NCBI GenBank assembly: GCA_964002385.1
Contig: CAXFFS010000014.1
Location: 1 to 22,399 of the forward strand
Direction of reading: 5' to 3'
DNA: 22,399 nt
Source: AEGEAN-183 sp964002385
Lineage (GTDB): Bacteria; Pseudomonadota; Gammaproteobacteria; Magnimaribacterales; Magnimaribacteraceae
Each line of letters begins with the position of its first letter. Position 1 is the stretch's first letter. Below the pieces are notes generated by a model that did not search any database, had not been told where the DNA came from, and was given only the letters and a program-made list of their open reading frames with translations. Below are positions 1-7,129 of this stretch, piece by piece. Both the position numbers and the translations under genes were made by a program.

Positions 1-356
1 ATACTGCGAGAGGAAAGATTTGTGATAAAGACGCTATTGCTCGTGCATTAGAATCTGGTCAGTTAAGTGGATATGCAGGTGATGTTTGGTTCCCACAACC
101 GGCACCTAATGATCATGTTTGGAGAACAATGCCACATCACGGAATGACACCACACACTTCAGGAACTTCTTTATCAGCACAGACAAGATACGCTGATGGA
201 GTTAGAGAAATATTAGAGTGCTTATTTGATGGGGAAGAAATAAGAAATGAATATTTAATTGTTCAAGGCGGAGACCTTGCAGGTATGGGTGCTCATTCTT
301 ACACCAAAGGAACAGCAACAGGCGGTTCAGAAGAAGCAGCTAAGTTTAAAAAGTAG
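1..356 (+). CDS. fdh: NAD-dependent formate dehydrogenase, C-terminal fragment (5' end outside window)
   Basis: This is the 3' end of a gene that begins left of the window; the open frame runs from base 3 without a stop until TAA at 354-356. It encodes the C-terminal ~117 residues of the D-2-hydroxyacid-dehydrogenase-type, cofactor-free, NAD-dependent formate dehydrogenase that oxidises formate to CO2. The visible sequence matches my memory of the Pseudomonas sp. 101 enzyme almost segment by segment: TARGKICD, GYAGDVWFPQPAP (carrying the conserved Asp and Gln of the active site), MTPHTSGTS (carrying the catalytic His), REILEC, and the C-terminal tail GAHSYTKG...GGSEEAAKFKK. The internal ATG at 129 is not the start, because clear family sequence precedes it. 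The next gene, 43 bases downstream on the same strand, is formaldehyde dehydrogenase, so the pair probably serves one-carbon oxidation or detoxification in the cytoplasm. Confidence 0.95.
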   Translation, partial: TARGKICDKDAIARALESGQLSGYAGDVWFPQPAPNDHVWRTMPHHGMTPHTSGTSLSAQTRYADGVREILECLFDGEEIRNEYLIVQGGDLAGMGAHSYTKGTATGGSEEAAKFKK

Positions 357-385
357 ATAAGAAATAAAAATTTTTAAAAATCACT

Positions 386-390
386 AGGAG
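386..390 (+). promoter_or_regulatory. Ribosome binding site of frmA
   Basis: AGGAG lies nine bases before the ATG at 400 and supports that start. Most other genes in this window have weak or no Shine-Dalgarno sequence, so it stands out. Confidence 0.6.
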
Positions 391-399
391 TTAAGATTA

Positions 400-1503
400 A
401 TGAAAACACAAGCTGCTGTAGCTTTTGAAGCAGGTAAACCTTTAGAGATATGTGAAGTTGAATTGGAGGGCCCAAAAAAAGGTGAAGTGTTAGTAGAATT
501 AAAAGCTACTGGTGTTTGCCATACAGATGCTTTTACTTTAAGTGGTCAAGATCCAGAAGGATTATTTCCTTCTATTCTTGGTCATGAAGGAGCAGGAATA
601 GTAGTTGAAGTAGGTCCAAGTGTTTCAACCGTCAAAGCGGGTGATCATGTAATCCCTCTTTATACCGCTGAGTGTCGGAAGTGTGAATTTTGTCTAAATC
701 CTAAAACCAATCTTTGTCAGGCCGTTAGGGAGACCCAAGGTCAGGGAGTGATGCCAGATGGAACGAGCAGATTTTCTCTCAATGGCAAACCTTTAATGCA
801 TTACATGGGCTGCTCTACTTTTTCAAACTATACTGTTTTACCAGAAATCTCTTTAGCCAAAGTCCGTGAAGATGCTCCTTTTGATAAGATCTGTTATATC
901 GGATGTGGTGTTACAACAGGCATAGGTGCTGTTATTTTTCAGGCCAAAGTAGAAATAGGTTCTACCGTAGCAGTATTTGGCCTCGGAGGCATTGGTCTTA
1001 ATGTTATTCAGGGTTCTAAACTGGCGGGTGCCAGTAGAATTATTGGTGTTGACATTAATTCTGAACGGGAGTCATTAGGTAAAAAATTTGGTATGACAGA
1101 TTTCATCAACCCTAAAAAAGTTGATAATGTTGTAGATCAAATTATCCAAATGACAGGCGGTGTGGATTATAGCTTCGAATGTATTGGCAATGTTGATGTG
1201 ATGCGTCAGGCTCTTGAGTGTTGTCATAAAGGCTGGGGTGAATCTTATATAATCGGTGTAGCTGGAGCAGGTCAAGAAATCTCAACTCGCCCCTTTCAAT
1301 TGGTCACTGGCCGTTCTTGGAGGGGAACTGCTTTTGGTGGAGCTAGAGGCAGAACTGATGTGCCAAAGATTGTGGATTGGTATATGGATCAGAAAATAAA
1401 TATTGATGATTTGATCACTCATACTATGCAACTAGAAGATATTAATAAAGCTTTTGATCTAATGCATTCAGGGGAAAGTATTCGTACAGTAGTGATTTAC
1501 TAA
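400..1503 (+). CDS. frmA: S-(hydroxymethyl)glutathione dehydrogenase (class III alcohol dehydrogenase)
   Basis: Zinc-dependent medium-chain dehydrogenase of 367 residues, close to the family's usual ~370. It oxidises S-hydroxymethylglutathione, the adduct of formaldehyde and glutathione, to S-formylglutathione with NAD. Catalytic-zinc ligands are visible at Cys40 (GVCHTDAF), His62-Glu63 (GHEGAG) and Cys169 (GCGVTTG). The structural-zinc cysteines are 92, 95, 98 and 106. The nucleotide-binding loop GLGGIG is at 194-199. GVCHTDAFTLSGQDPEG and the C-terminal SIRTVV ending are typical of class III enzymes rather than ethanol dehydrogenases. The gene follows formate dehydrogenase directly. The usual partner frmB/fghA (S-formylglutathione hydrolase) is not adjacent and must be elsewhere or replaced by spontaneous or other hydrolysis (inference). 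Confidence 0.96.
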   Translation: MKTQAAVAFEAGKPLEICEVELEGPKKGEVLVELKATGVCHTDAFTLSGQDPEGLFPSILGHEGAGIVVEVGPSVSTVKAGDHVIPLYTAECRKCEFCLNPKTNLCQAVRETQGQGVMPDGTSRFSLNGKPLMHYMGCSTFSNYTVLPEISLAKVREDAPFDKICYIGCGVTTGIGAVIFQAKVEIGSTVAVFGLGGIGLNVIQGSKLAGASRIIGVDINSERESLGKKFGMTDFINPKKVDNVVDQIIQMTGGVDYSFECIGNVDVMRQALECCHKGWGESYIIGVAGAGQEISTRPFQLVTGRSWRGTAFGGARGRTDVPKIVDWYMDQKINIDDLITHTMQLEDINKAFDLMHSGESIRTVVIY

Positions 1504-1552
1504 TTTAGATAATAGTCTTTTGAATGAGTGATAAAGAATACGAGAAACAGAT

Positions 1553-2032
1553 ATGAACAAAAAGTTTAAGGAATGTTTATTGGAGGTTTATCTAGGCGAA
1601 CAAGCTGGCGAAATGATATTCGAGTCTATGCTTACGATGGCTGAAGACGACAACCAACGTTATATTTTTAGCAATATGCTTCAACTTGAAACAGAGGGAA
1701 AGGCAATAATGAGACCTTTGCTTGTAAAACTAGGCATACCCATTGAAGAGAATAAATCTTTAAGAAATCAAGGTCTTGAGATAGCTGAGAGCTTCAAAGG
1801 AATGTCATTTAAGGAACAATTTGAAAATATATATCAATCAGTAAAAAATTATTACCTTCCTCAATACGAAGAATTATCAACACTAGTAGACGAAGAAGAT
1901 TCAGAAGCTTGCTTCATAGCTAATTTCATGGGAGAACATGAGCGTTCTATCTTGTTGGCATCTGAAAATATAATTAAGGATAAACCAAATCCTGTTCAGC
2001 CTATAAGAGACCTACTTAGGTTTCCGATATGA
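1553..2032 (+). CDS. Small helical protein, possibly ferritin-like diiron fold
   Basis: I do not recognise a named family with certainty. The 159-residue product is acidic, almost entirely helical by composition, with no signal peptide or membrane segment. Its pattern resembles ferritin-like four-helix proteins: a first helix with Glu16/Glu20/Glu24 (GEQAGEMIFE), a second with Glu46/Glu48 (LQLETEGKAIMRPLL), a tyrosine-rich third segment around 94-107 and a fourth with GEHER at 127-131. These spaced Glu/His residues could bind two metals, but the canonical ExxH pairs are not clear-cut, so this is inference from pattern only. It starts 49 bases after frmA with no good ribosome site and could be cotranscribed with it. 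A role in aldehyde or redox stress would be a guess. Confidence 0.7.
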   Translation: MNKKFKECLLEVYLGEQAGEMIFESMLTMAEDDNQRYIFSNMLQLETEGKAIMRPLLVKLGIPIEENKSLRNQGLEIAESFKGMSFKEQFENIYQSVKNYYLPQYEELSTLVDEEDSEACFIANFMGEHERSILLASENIIKDKPNPVQPIRDLLRFPI

Positions 2033-2143
2033 AACACCTAACCATCGCTTTAATAATCTTTTAAACCCTAACCAAGTTTCCCTGCTTCAAAATTCCATTA
2101 TCGCCAACTCTAAGTAAAATAGTAGAATGCTTGCCTATTCAAT

Positions 2144-2235
2144 GGAGGGTTGGCAGAGTCTGGTTGAATGCACTAGTCTTGAAAACTAGCAAGGTGTTAA
2201 AGCCTTCGGGGGTTCGAATCCCTCACCCTCCGCCA
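2144..2235 (+). tRNA. tRNA-Ser (anticodon UGA)
   Basis: Complete 92-base gene with the CCA tail encoded. The acceptor stem GGAGGGT (2144-2150) pairs with ACCCTCC (2225-2231), followed by G and CCA (2233-2235). The anticodon stem CTAGT (2173-2177) pairs with ACTAG (2185-2189) around a seven-base loop containing TGA at 2180-2182. A long variable arm (about 2190-2207) marks the serine class, and the T-loop GTTCGAATC is present. The 3' 13 bases overlap the end of the convergent heptosyltransferase gene. A -10-like TAGAAT at 2123-2128 is the only promoter hint. Confidence 0.96.
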
Positions 2236-3200
2236 GCTTTCATTAAAGAAGTTAACTTTTCCCAAGCCTCTTCTGGAGAAATGCTATCCATTTTAGAATC
2301 AGAAGAAATAATATGAGCTTGATTATCACCTCTGGTTCCTATTAACCCTTCATCCGTAACTGAGTACATGGTTACTGAAGGTTTATTTAAGACAGCTGAA
2401 AGATGAGCCAAACCGGTGTCTGAGCATATACAACCTGCAGCATTATTAACTATAAAAGCAGTTTTATTTAGAGTTTGAGGCCTTAAAGCGATAGCATCAG
2501 AACTAGAAGAAACTATCTGCTGAGCTCTATCAAACTCTTCTTCCGATCCCGAGGGTAGAATAGCTACATAATCTTCATGATTAACTAATTCAATCATTTC
2601 TTGCCAATACGATACAGGCCACATCTTTGTGGGCCAGCTGGCGTTATGTACAAAAAATAAATAATTATCAGGAAGATTAAAATCTGGTCTCTCAAATTTA
2701 TTGTCCTGAACTCCATAATCTATAGCTTCTTCCTTCAATTCATAGTTAAGGCTAAAAGCCATCAAATCTCTTTGCCTTGAAATAGCATGGTTTTCTTTAG
2801 ATATTTTGTATTTGAATTTATATGCTAAATGAGCAGGAAATTCTCTTACGCTGTTTTTATCCATTCCATGGATAGGATTTTTTGTTAAATATGAAACAGC
2901 TGCACTTTTAAGATTATTCTGCATATCAATGACTACATCGTAATTTGTATGATTCAATCTTGATTTAAGATTCTTTAGTTCTTTTAACAAGTCAGCCGAA
3001 AAAAGATTCTTCCTCCAAGTACGATGGTTGGTAGTGATTACTGATTTAACTTTAGGATGCCAAGATGGAATCTCAGAAAAATTCTCATCTACCACCCAGT
3101 CAAACTCTATATTTTCTATTTTTCTAGATGCATCAGTTAAAGCAGGAAGGGCATGCATCAAATCACCCATCGAAGTTAATTTAATGATGAGAACTCTCAT
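2223..3200 (-). CDS. waaC: LPS heptosyltransferase I
   Basis: ADP-heptose:LPS heptosyltransferase of glycosyltransferase family 9, 325 residues. It adds the first L,D-heptose to Kdo2-lipid A on the cytoplasmic face of the inner membrane. The N-terminus has the family's strongest signature (MRVLIIKLTSMGDLMHALPAL, about residues 1-20), followed by FDWVVDE and SWHPKV, which match WaaC rather than WaaF. The ADP-heptose half contains the conserved SDTGLAHLSA segment and a TDEGLIGT stretch near residue 290. It is the last gene of a three-gene minus-strand operon, one base after the 2OG oxygenase stop. Its last codons (AGGG then stop) lie inside the opposite-strand tRNA-Ser gene, so the C-terminal glycines are specified by the complement of the tRNA acceptor stem. 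Confidence 0.93.
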   Translation of the reverse strand: MRVLIIKLTSMGDLMHALPALTDASRKIENIEFDWVVDENFSEIPSWHPKVKSVITTNHRTWRKNLFSADLLKELKNLKSRLNHTNYDVVIDMQNNLKSAAVSYLTKNPIHGMDKNSVREFPAHLAYKFKYKISKENHAISRQRDLMAFSLNYELKEEAIDYGVQDNKFERPDFNLPDNYLFFVHNASWPTKMWPVSYWQEMIELVNHEDYVAILPSGSEEEFDRAQQIVSSSSDAIALRPQTLNKTAFIVNNAAGCICSDTGLAHLSAVLNKPSVTMYSVTDEGLIGTRGDNQAHIISSDSKMDSISPEEAWEKLTSLMKAGGG

Positions 3201-3201
3201 A

Positions 3202-3810
3202 TTAAGAAAGCTTCTTAAAGAAAGAACTTAATTTATGCCTAATCTTGTGTTGTGAAAGAGCTTCTTTATATAAATAATTTAGTTGAATTGAACACCTTCT
3301 TCCTTCAAATGGAACAAATCCATGCCAACAATTATTAGTTACTTCAAAGGCAATCATGCTACCCATAGTCGCAGGGATTTCTTTTATATAACTATCTAAA
3401 TTATCTTTTTCTTTTAACAATCTTAAGAGGCCATTTGCTTCATCCCATTTTTCGTTCAGATACAAAAGAACTGTAATAATTTTTGTTTTAGAATCAGAAT
3501 GGATTTTTCCATCTTTCATTCTGGAATATCCCCTAAAAGTTGTAACTACTGGTTTATCTTTAAGATCCACCTTAAATTTTTCTTCAAGGATTATTCGCAT
3601 TTGATCTCCTTCTAAACTTTTCAGTAGCAATCCTATGCTATCTCCATAAGTAACTGAGTCTGATGGAAAACTACCTCCTTTTTTTATATTAGGAAAATCA
3701 GAGGCTATTTTGGAGTGATCTTCCTTGTTTAGAAAAATATCTTCAACTGCAAAGAAAGGAAAGTAGTCCGCATTTACTTTCGCATCTTTTATTAATTCAA
3801 AGTTAAGCAT
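3202..3810 (-). CDS. 2-oxoglutarate/Fe(II)-dependent oxygenase
   Basis: A 202-residue protein with the hallmarks of the prolyl-4-hydroxylase-like 2OG-Fe(II) dioxygenase fold. The iron triad is His104-x-Asp106 (IHSDSKTK) and His163 (NNCWHGF); the 2-oxoglutarate-binding arginine is Arg172 (or Arg171) in EGRRCSIQLNY. GSMIAFE before the second histidine is also typical. The substrate cannot be read from sequence. It sits between a FrnE-type thiol protein and waaC, overlapping the former by one base (TAATG) and ending one base before the latter. That makes a role in hydroxylating an LPS-core or envelope sugar or lipid plausible, but this is inference from context. No signal peptide is seen, so it should act in the cytoplasm. 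Confidence 0.85.
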   Translation of the reverse strand: MLNFELIKDAKVNADYFPFFAVEDIFLNKEDHSKIASDFPNIKKGGSFPSDSVTYGDSIGLLLKSLEGDQMRIILEEKFKVDLKDKPVVTTFRGYSRMKDGKIHSDSKTKIITVLLYLNEKWDEANGLLRLLKEKDNLDSYIKEIPATMGSMIAFEVTNNCWHGFVPFEGRRCSIQLNYLYKEALSQHKIRHKLSSFFKKLS

Positions 3811-4475
3811 TAAGGTGTGGAAACTTTGGAGTCAACTTCTATTACTTTTTTCATGTAAGCCTTGAAGGTATCAGCTTCTTGACCTCCTACTAGCAGGTAT
3901 TTTTTATTAAAAATATAAGTTGGAACAGAAAAAATATTCATTTCTTTAGCTCTAAGCTCTTCCCTTAAAATTTCATCAGATCCTACATCAGTTTTGAAGA
4001 AATCTTCAATTTCAGTTTTCTGTAACCCACTTTCAGTTGAGATTGAAATAAGTTCATTGATAGATCCAATATCTCTTCCTTCCGTAAAATAGGCATGGAA
4101 AAGAGCTTCTGCCATAACGTCCTGCATATCTTTTGATCTACTAAACCAAAGCAATCTATGGGCTAGGAAGGTATTTGGCAGATTTTTACTTTTATTGAAA
4201 TTAAATTCTAAACCGGCCTTCTTTCCTTCTTCAGTGATGTGGTTAAAACGATCTCTTGAACCATTAGAATTTCCAAACTTGATCTTGTAGTACTCTTCCT
4301 TATTAAAACCTTCTGTAGGAATTTCCGGATGTAATTCATAGGGTTTCCAGTTGACTTCAAAAAGAATTTCTTCATTTAAGTCTTCCATAGCTTTGGAAAG
4401 TTTTTTAAATCCTATTGCACACCATGGACAAACAATGTCTGAAACAATATCTATTTTTAATTGATTTCTATTCAT
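3810..4475 (-). CDS. DsbA-family oxidoreductase, FrnE type
   Basis: Cytoplasmic thioredoxin-fold protein of 221 residues in the DsbA/FrnE/2-hydroxychromene-2-carboxylate-isomerase group. The N-terminal strand leads into DIVCPWCAIG with the redox motif CPWC at residues 16-19, and the fold's cis-proline motif VPT is at 184-186 with LVGGQ after it. There is a helical insertion between, including FLAHRLLWFS. It lacks a signal peptide, unlike periplasmic DsbA. Family members catalyse thiol-disulfide exchange, and some respond to oxidative stress. It is first in the operon with the 2OG oxygenase and waaC; only 48 bases separate it from the divergent LOG gene, so that short interval should hold both promoters. 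Confidence 0.9.
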   Translation of the reverse strand: MNRNQLKIDIVSDIVCPWCAIGFKKLSKAMEDLNEEILFEVNWKPYELHPEIPTEGFNKEEYYKIKFGNSNGSRDRFNHITEEGKKAGLEFNFNKSKNLPNTFLAHRLLWFSRSKDMQDVMAEALFHAYFTEGRDIGSINELISISTESGLQKTEIEDFFKTDVGSDEILREELRAKEMNIFSVPTYIFNKKYLLVGGQEADTFKAYMKKVIEVDSKVSTP

Positions 4476-4523
4476 CTGAATCTATTTTGGAATGATATAG
4501 TTATATTTCACAAAAGTTAATTT

Positions 4524-5105
4524 ATGAAATCAGTTTGTATATTTGCCGGATCTAGTTTGGGGCGCAAAGAGTCCTATAAAAATATAGCTATTTCTTTGGG
4601 ACAGAAACTTGTTAAGAATAATTTCTCTATGGTTTACGGAGGTGGAGGAGTTGGTTTAATGAATGAAATTGCCAATGAAGTTTTGAAGTGTGGTGGTGAA
4701 GTAACTGGAGTTATAACTGAAAGGCTTAAAGATGTTGAGGCAGGTCATCAAAACCTAACCAAGCTTTATGTTGTTAAGACTATGCATGAAAGAAAAGCAA
4801 AAATGGCAGAACTTTCCGATGCTATTATTTCTTTACCTGGGGGAGTTGGAACTTGGGAGGAATTTTTTGAGGCTCTTGCTTGGAACCAACTAGGCATCCA
4901 TTCAAAGCCAATAATTCTTTTAAATGAAGATGGATATTACGAAGATTTGTATTTATTTACTAAAAAAGCCTGTAAAGAAGGCTTTATACCTCAATCGACT
5001 TTAGACGACTTTCATTTAATATCAAACTTAGATGAAGCTATTAATTGTATAAAGAATTTTAAGCCACGTGATAAGAGTCAATGGTTTAAAAGACTTAAAG
5101 AATAA
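4524..5105 (+). CDS. LOG-family nucleoside 5'-monophosphate phosphoribohydrolase (TIGR00730)
   Basis: Rossmann-fold protein of 193 residues belonging to the LOG/YgdH-type family, once annotated as lysine decarboxylase. Members cleave the N-glycosidic bond of nucleoside monophosphates, including cytokinin riboside monophosphates, to release the base and ribose 5-phosphate. The family signature PGGVGTWEEFFE is at 105-116, with the catalytic Arg/Glu context HERKAKM just before it, and the N-terminal CIFAGSSLG and MVYGGGGVGLM glycine-rich loops are clear. It has no signal peptide. It stands alone on the plus strand between the divergent FrnE operon and the candidate RNA; the physiological substrate here is unknown. 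Confidence 0.93.
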   Translation: MKSVCIFAGSSLGRKESYKNIAISLGQKLVKNNFSMVYGGGGVGLMNEIANEVLKCGGEVTGVITERLKDVEAGHQNLTKLYVVKTMHERKAKMAELSDAIISLPGGVGTWEEFFEALAWNQLGIHSKPIILLNEDGYYEDLYLFTKKACKEGFIPQSTLDDFHLISNLDEAINCIKNFKPRDKSQWFKRLKE

Positions 5106-5216
5106 GTCTTTTATCTCTTTTTTATAATAAATTGATTTAAGAATAATTTCTAAGATACTGTTTATATTAGATAAATAAAAGTATTCTAAATTCTAATTAA
5201 TTTTTTTTTCTTTTAC

Positions 5217-5244
5217 TTGCAATCTTATTTTAATTTGATATCTT
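5217..5244 (+). promoter_or_regulatory. Possible sigma70-type promoter for the candidate RNA
   Basis: TTGCAA (5217-5222) and TATCTT (5239-5244) are separated by 16 bases and each match the sigma70 consensus at four of six positions. The predicted start near 5251 coincides with the point where the very AT-rich spacer changes to more GC-rich, repeat-containing sequence. Weak boxes in AT-rich DNA occur by chance, so this is tentative. Confidence 0.3.
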
Positions 5245-5250
5245 TACATC

Positions 5251-5437
5251 TACGCTATTACTCAGACGAAACTGGACCTCGAGACCCAGATTCAAAAGAG
5301 AATGGACAGAAGAAGAAGGGTGAAAAGATAAGCGAAAGCAAGTCAACTGCACAAGAAGGGTACTTGTAGCACAGTAAGAAACCCGCACTGGACCCTTCAA
5401 CTTCGATTTAAAACACCGCAGCTAGCGGTGTTTTTTT
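5251..5437 (+). ncRNA. Candidate structured small RNA of unknown class
   Basis: The 330 bases between the LOG gene and thpR hold no convincing protein gene. Bases 5106-5240 are plain AT-rich spacer. From about 5251 the composition shifts and repeats appear. ACTGGACC occurs at 5271-5278 and 5387-5394. GAAGGGT occurs at 5315-5321 and 5355-5361, and its exact complement ACCCTTC at 5392-5398, so two sites can compete for one partner. A local hairpin TGCACAAG / CTTGT-A-GCA (5348-5355 with 5362-5370) exposes the second copy in its loop. The stretch ends in a strong intrinsic terminator. This suggests a ~187-base RNA or leader, possibly regulatory. I cannot match it to 6S, tmRNA, SRP RNA or RNase P RNA. 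GGA motifs (three) would allow a CsrA-sponge reading, but only one has the AUGGA context. Confidence 0.45.
5410..5437. terminator. Strong intrinsic terminator, probably bidirectional
   Basis: CACCGC (5414-5419) and GCGGTG (5425-5430) form a perfect GC-rich stem around AGCTA. It is extended by A-T pairs and followed on the plus strand by seven Ts (5431-5437). On the minus strand it lies directly after the thpR stop and is followed by four Ts, so it can also end thpR transcription. Confidence 0.85.
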
Positions 5438-5981
5438 ATTCAAAGTTATAAGATTTTATAAGAGAGTGTAAAGTCTTTCCAGAGTCAAAAGAACTCTCAT
5501 AGACGTCTAGTGAATCCATAGTGGAGTTTATAGGAGCATCTAATTCAATTAGTTGTGAAAAAGGTCTGCTCTTATCCTTAAATCTAGCCAGAGTGATATG
5601 GGGTCGAAAGGTTTTGAGGGCCATTCCAAATCCTATTCTGGCTACTATTGCCTCTACTTCATTAAAAAGTTTCTGAAGTCTTGGGGTTAATGAAATGTTT
5701 GCGACTAAAACTTGTCCATTTTCATTGGGAAAATAGCTTAAGCTGTCTATTTCAATAGGTAGATTTTTAAAAGGTGGTCTCTCGTCAAAATCATGAAACA
5801 TCTCTTCCTTTTGTTCAGGTTCCATTGAACCAATAAAATTCAAAGTTATATGGTGCTGATTATTTTTAGACCAATTGACCTTTGCTTTTTTATAAAGAAG
5901 CTTTTCCTGATCATTCTTAAGAGCAGAAATAATTTTGTTTAATTCTGGTTTTGGTGTGAGAGCTATAAATATTCTTGCCAT
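5436..5981 (-). CDS. thpR: RNA 2',3'-cyclic phosphodiesterase
   Basis: Member of the 2H phosphoesterase superfamily, LigT/ThpR branch, 181 residues (the usual size). It opens 2',3'-cyclic phosphate ends of RNA and was first seen as an RNA 2'-5' ligase activity. The two HxT motifs that define the active site are present: HHITLNFIG with His44-Ile-Thr46, and FRPHITLARF with His128-Ile-Thr130. The N-terminus MARIFIAL is typical. It is monocistronic and divergent from trpS across 87 bases. Its TAA stop sits against the shared terminator at 5410-5437. Confidence 0.93.
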   Translation of the reverse strand: MARIFIALTPKPELNKIISALKNDQEKLLYKKAKVNWSKNNQHHITLNFIGSMEPEQKEEMFHDFDERPPFKNLPIEIDSLSYFPNENGQVLVANISLTPRLQKLFNEVEAIVARIGFGMALKTFRPHITLARFKDKSRPFSQLIELDAPINSTMDSLDVYESSFDSGKTLHSLIKSYNFE

Positions 5982-6058
5982 TTCAGAACGCGAGATATTA
6001 ATGATTACTTAGATGGAATCAAGTACTTTATTGTTTCATTAGGATAAAATAAAAAAAA

Positions 6059-6063
6059 AGGGA
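6059..6063 (+). promoter_or_regulatory. Ribosome binding site deciding the TTG start of trpS
   Basis: AGGGA lies five bases upstream of the TTG at 6069. No ATG or GTG occurs in frame before the conserved N-terminal motif, so this site supports the rare start codon. Confidence 0.5.
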
Positions 6064-6068
6064 AAAAT

Positions 6069-7076
6069 TTGTCTGAGAAGAAAAGAGTCTTAACTGGTAT
6101 TACTACAAGTGGCATTCCTCATATTGGCAACTTAGCTGGAGCAATTTTGCCTGCGATTAAGGCTAGTAAAGATGAATTAACAGACTCTTTTCTCTTTTTA
6201 GCTGATTATCACTCCCTTATTAAAAGTGCTGATCCAGATTTAACCCACTCATCAAGTTTTGAGATAGCTGCTTGCTGGGTAGCCTGTGGACTTGATCCAA
6301 AAGAAGTTATTTTTTATAGGCAATCAGATGTTCCTCACATTATGGAATTGACGTGGATACTTGGTTGTCTGACTTCTAAAGGACTTATGAATAGAGCCCA
6401 TGCTTATAAGGCAGCTGTTTCTGAAAATGAAAAGAATGATCCTGATAAAGGGATTACTATGGGATTATTTAATTATCCAGTTCTTATGGCAGCTGACATT
6501 CTTATGTTTAATGCTGATGTTGTTCCTGTAGGACAAGACCAAAAACAACATGTGGAAATGACTCGAGATATAGCTTTAAGGTTTAACCACCATTATGGAG
6601 AGGTGTTCACCATTCCAGATGTGTCCATAGAGAAAGATGCAGGTGTGTTGCCCGGAACGGATGGAAGAAAAATGAGTAAAAGCTACCAGAATGCTATACC
6701 TATTTTTTTAAAAAAAGATGATCTGAGAAAAAGGATAATGAAAATTAAAACAGATTCAAAAGAACCAGGTGAACCAAAAGAAATAAATGAATCATCAATC
6801 TTCAGTATTTATCGTGCTTTTGCTTCGGACAATCAAACAAAAAATCTAGCCAATCAATACCAAGAAGGGATAGCGTGGGGAGAAGCTAAAGAATTATTAT
6901 TTGAATTACTAGAAGAAAAAATTAACCCTTTTAGAAAAAATTACGAAGAACTCATAAAGGACAGGTCTGCATTGGAAAAGATATTATTGTTAGGAGCACA
7001 AAAGGCGTTAGATGTATCAACACCAATTATTGAACAAGTCAGACAGGCTGTTGGTATAAGAGAATTTGGGGATTAA
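6069..7076 (+). CDS. trpS: Tryptophan--tRNA ligase
   Basis: Class I aminoacyl-tRNA synthetase, 335 residues, that charges tRNA-Trp. The HIGH-equivalent PHIGN is at residues 17-21, within TSGIPHIGNLAGAI, and the KMSKS loop is exact at 201-205. GQDQKQHVEMTRDIA is the tryptophan-binding signature of TrpS. The form RVLTGITTSGIPHIGN resembles the Pseudomonas/Xanthomonas-type enzyme (RVLTGITTTGTPHLGN as I recall it) more than the E. coli type. Translation must begin at TTG 6069, since family sequence starts within a few codons and the next Met is at about residue 95. A hairpin that may be a terminator follows the stop. Confidence 0.95.
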   Translation: MSEKKRVLTGITTSGIPHIGNLAGAILPAIKASKDELTDSFLFLADYHSLIKSADPDLTHSSSFEIAACWVACGLDPKEVIFYRQSDVPHIMELTWILGCLTSKGLMNRAHAYKAAVSENEKNDPDKGITMGLFNYPVLMAADILMFNADVVPVGQDQKQHVEMTRDIALRFNHHYGEVFTIPDVSIEKDAGVLPGTDGRKMSKSYQNAIPIFLKKDDLRKRIMKIKTDSKEPGEPKEINESSIFSIYRAFASDNQTKNLANQYQEGIAWGEAKELLFELLEEKINPFRKNYEELIKDRSALEKILLLGAQKALDVSTPIIEQVRQAVGIREFGD

Positions 7077-7095
7077 AGTAATTTAATCTTTTAAA

Positions 7096-7127
7096 AAATC
7101 AGAACTGAAAATTCTGATTTATTTTTT
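7096..7127 (+). terminator. Probable intrinsic terminator after trpS
   Basis: AAATCAGAA (7096-7104) and TTCTGATTT (7112-7120) form a nine-base-pair stem with a seven-base loop, followed by ATTTTTT. The stem is AT-rich and therefore weaker than the one at 5410. The T tract ends three bases before the ATG of the MFS gene, leaving no space for a promoter downstream, so it may attenuate rather than fully stop transcription. Confidence 0.6.
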
Positions 7128-7129
7128 AT

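Noticed and set aside
129..356. A 75-residue gene starting at ATG 129
   Set aside because: Formate dehydrogenase sequence continues in frame upstream to the window edge, so this Met is internal.
5235..5369. A 44-codon hydrophilic frame starting at TTG 5235
   Set aside because: It has a rare start without a ribosome site, would overlap the suggested promoter, and purine-rich RNA easily gives such frames. I prefer a non-coding RNA.
5251..5437. 6S RNA, tmRNA, 4.5S RNA or RNase P RNA
   Set aside because: The conserved landmarks of these RNAs, as far as I can recall them, are absent on both strands, and there is no long closing stem between the ends.
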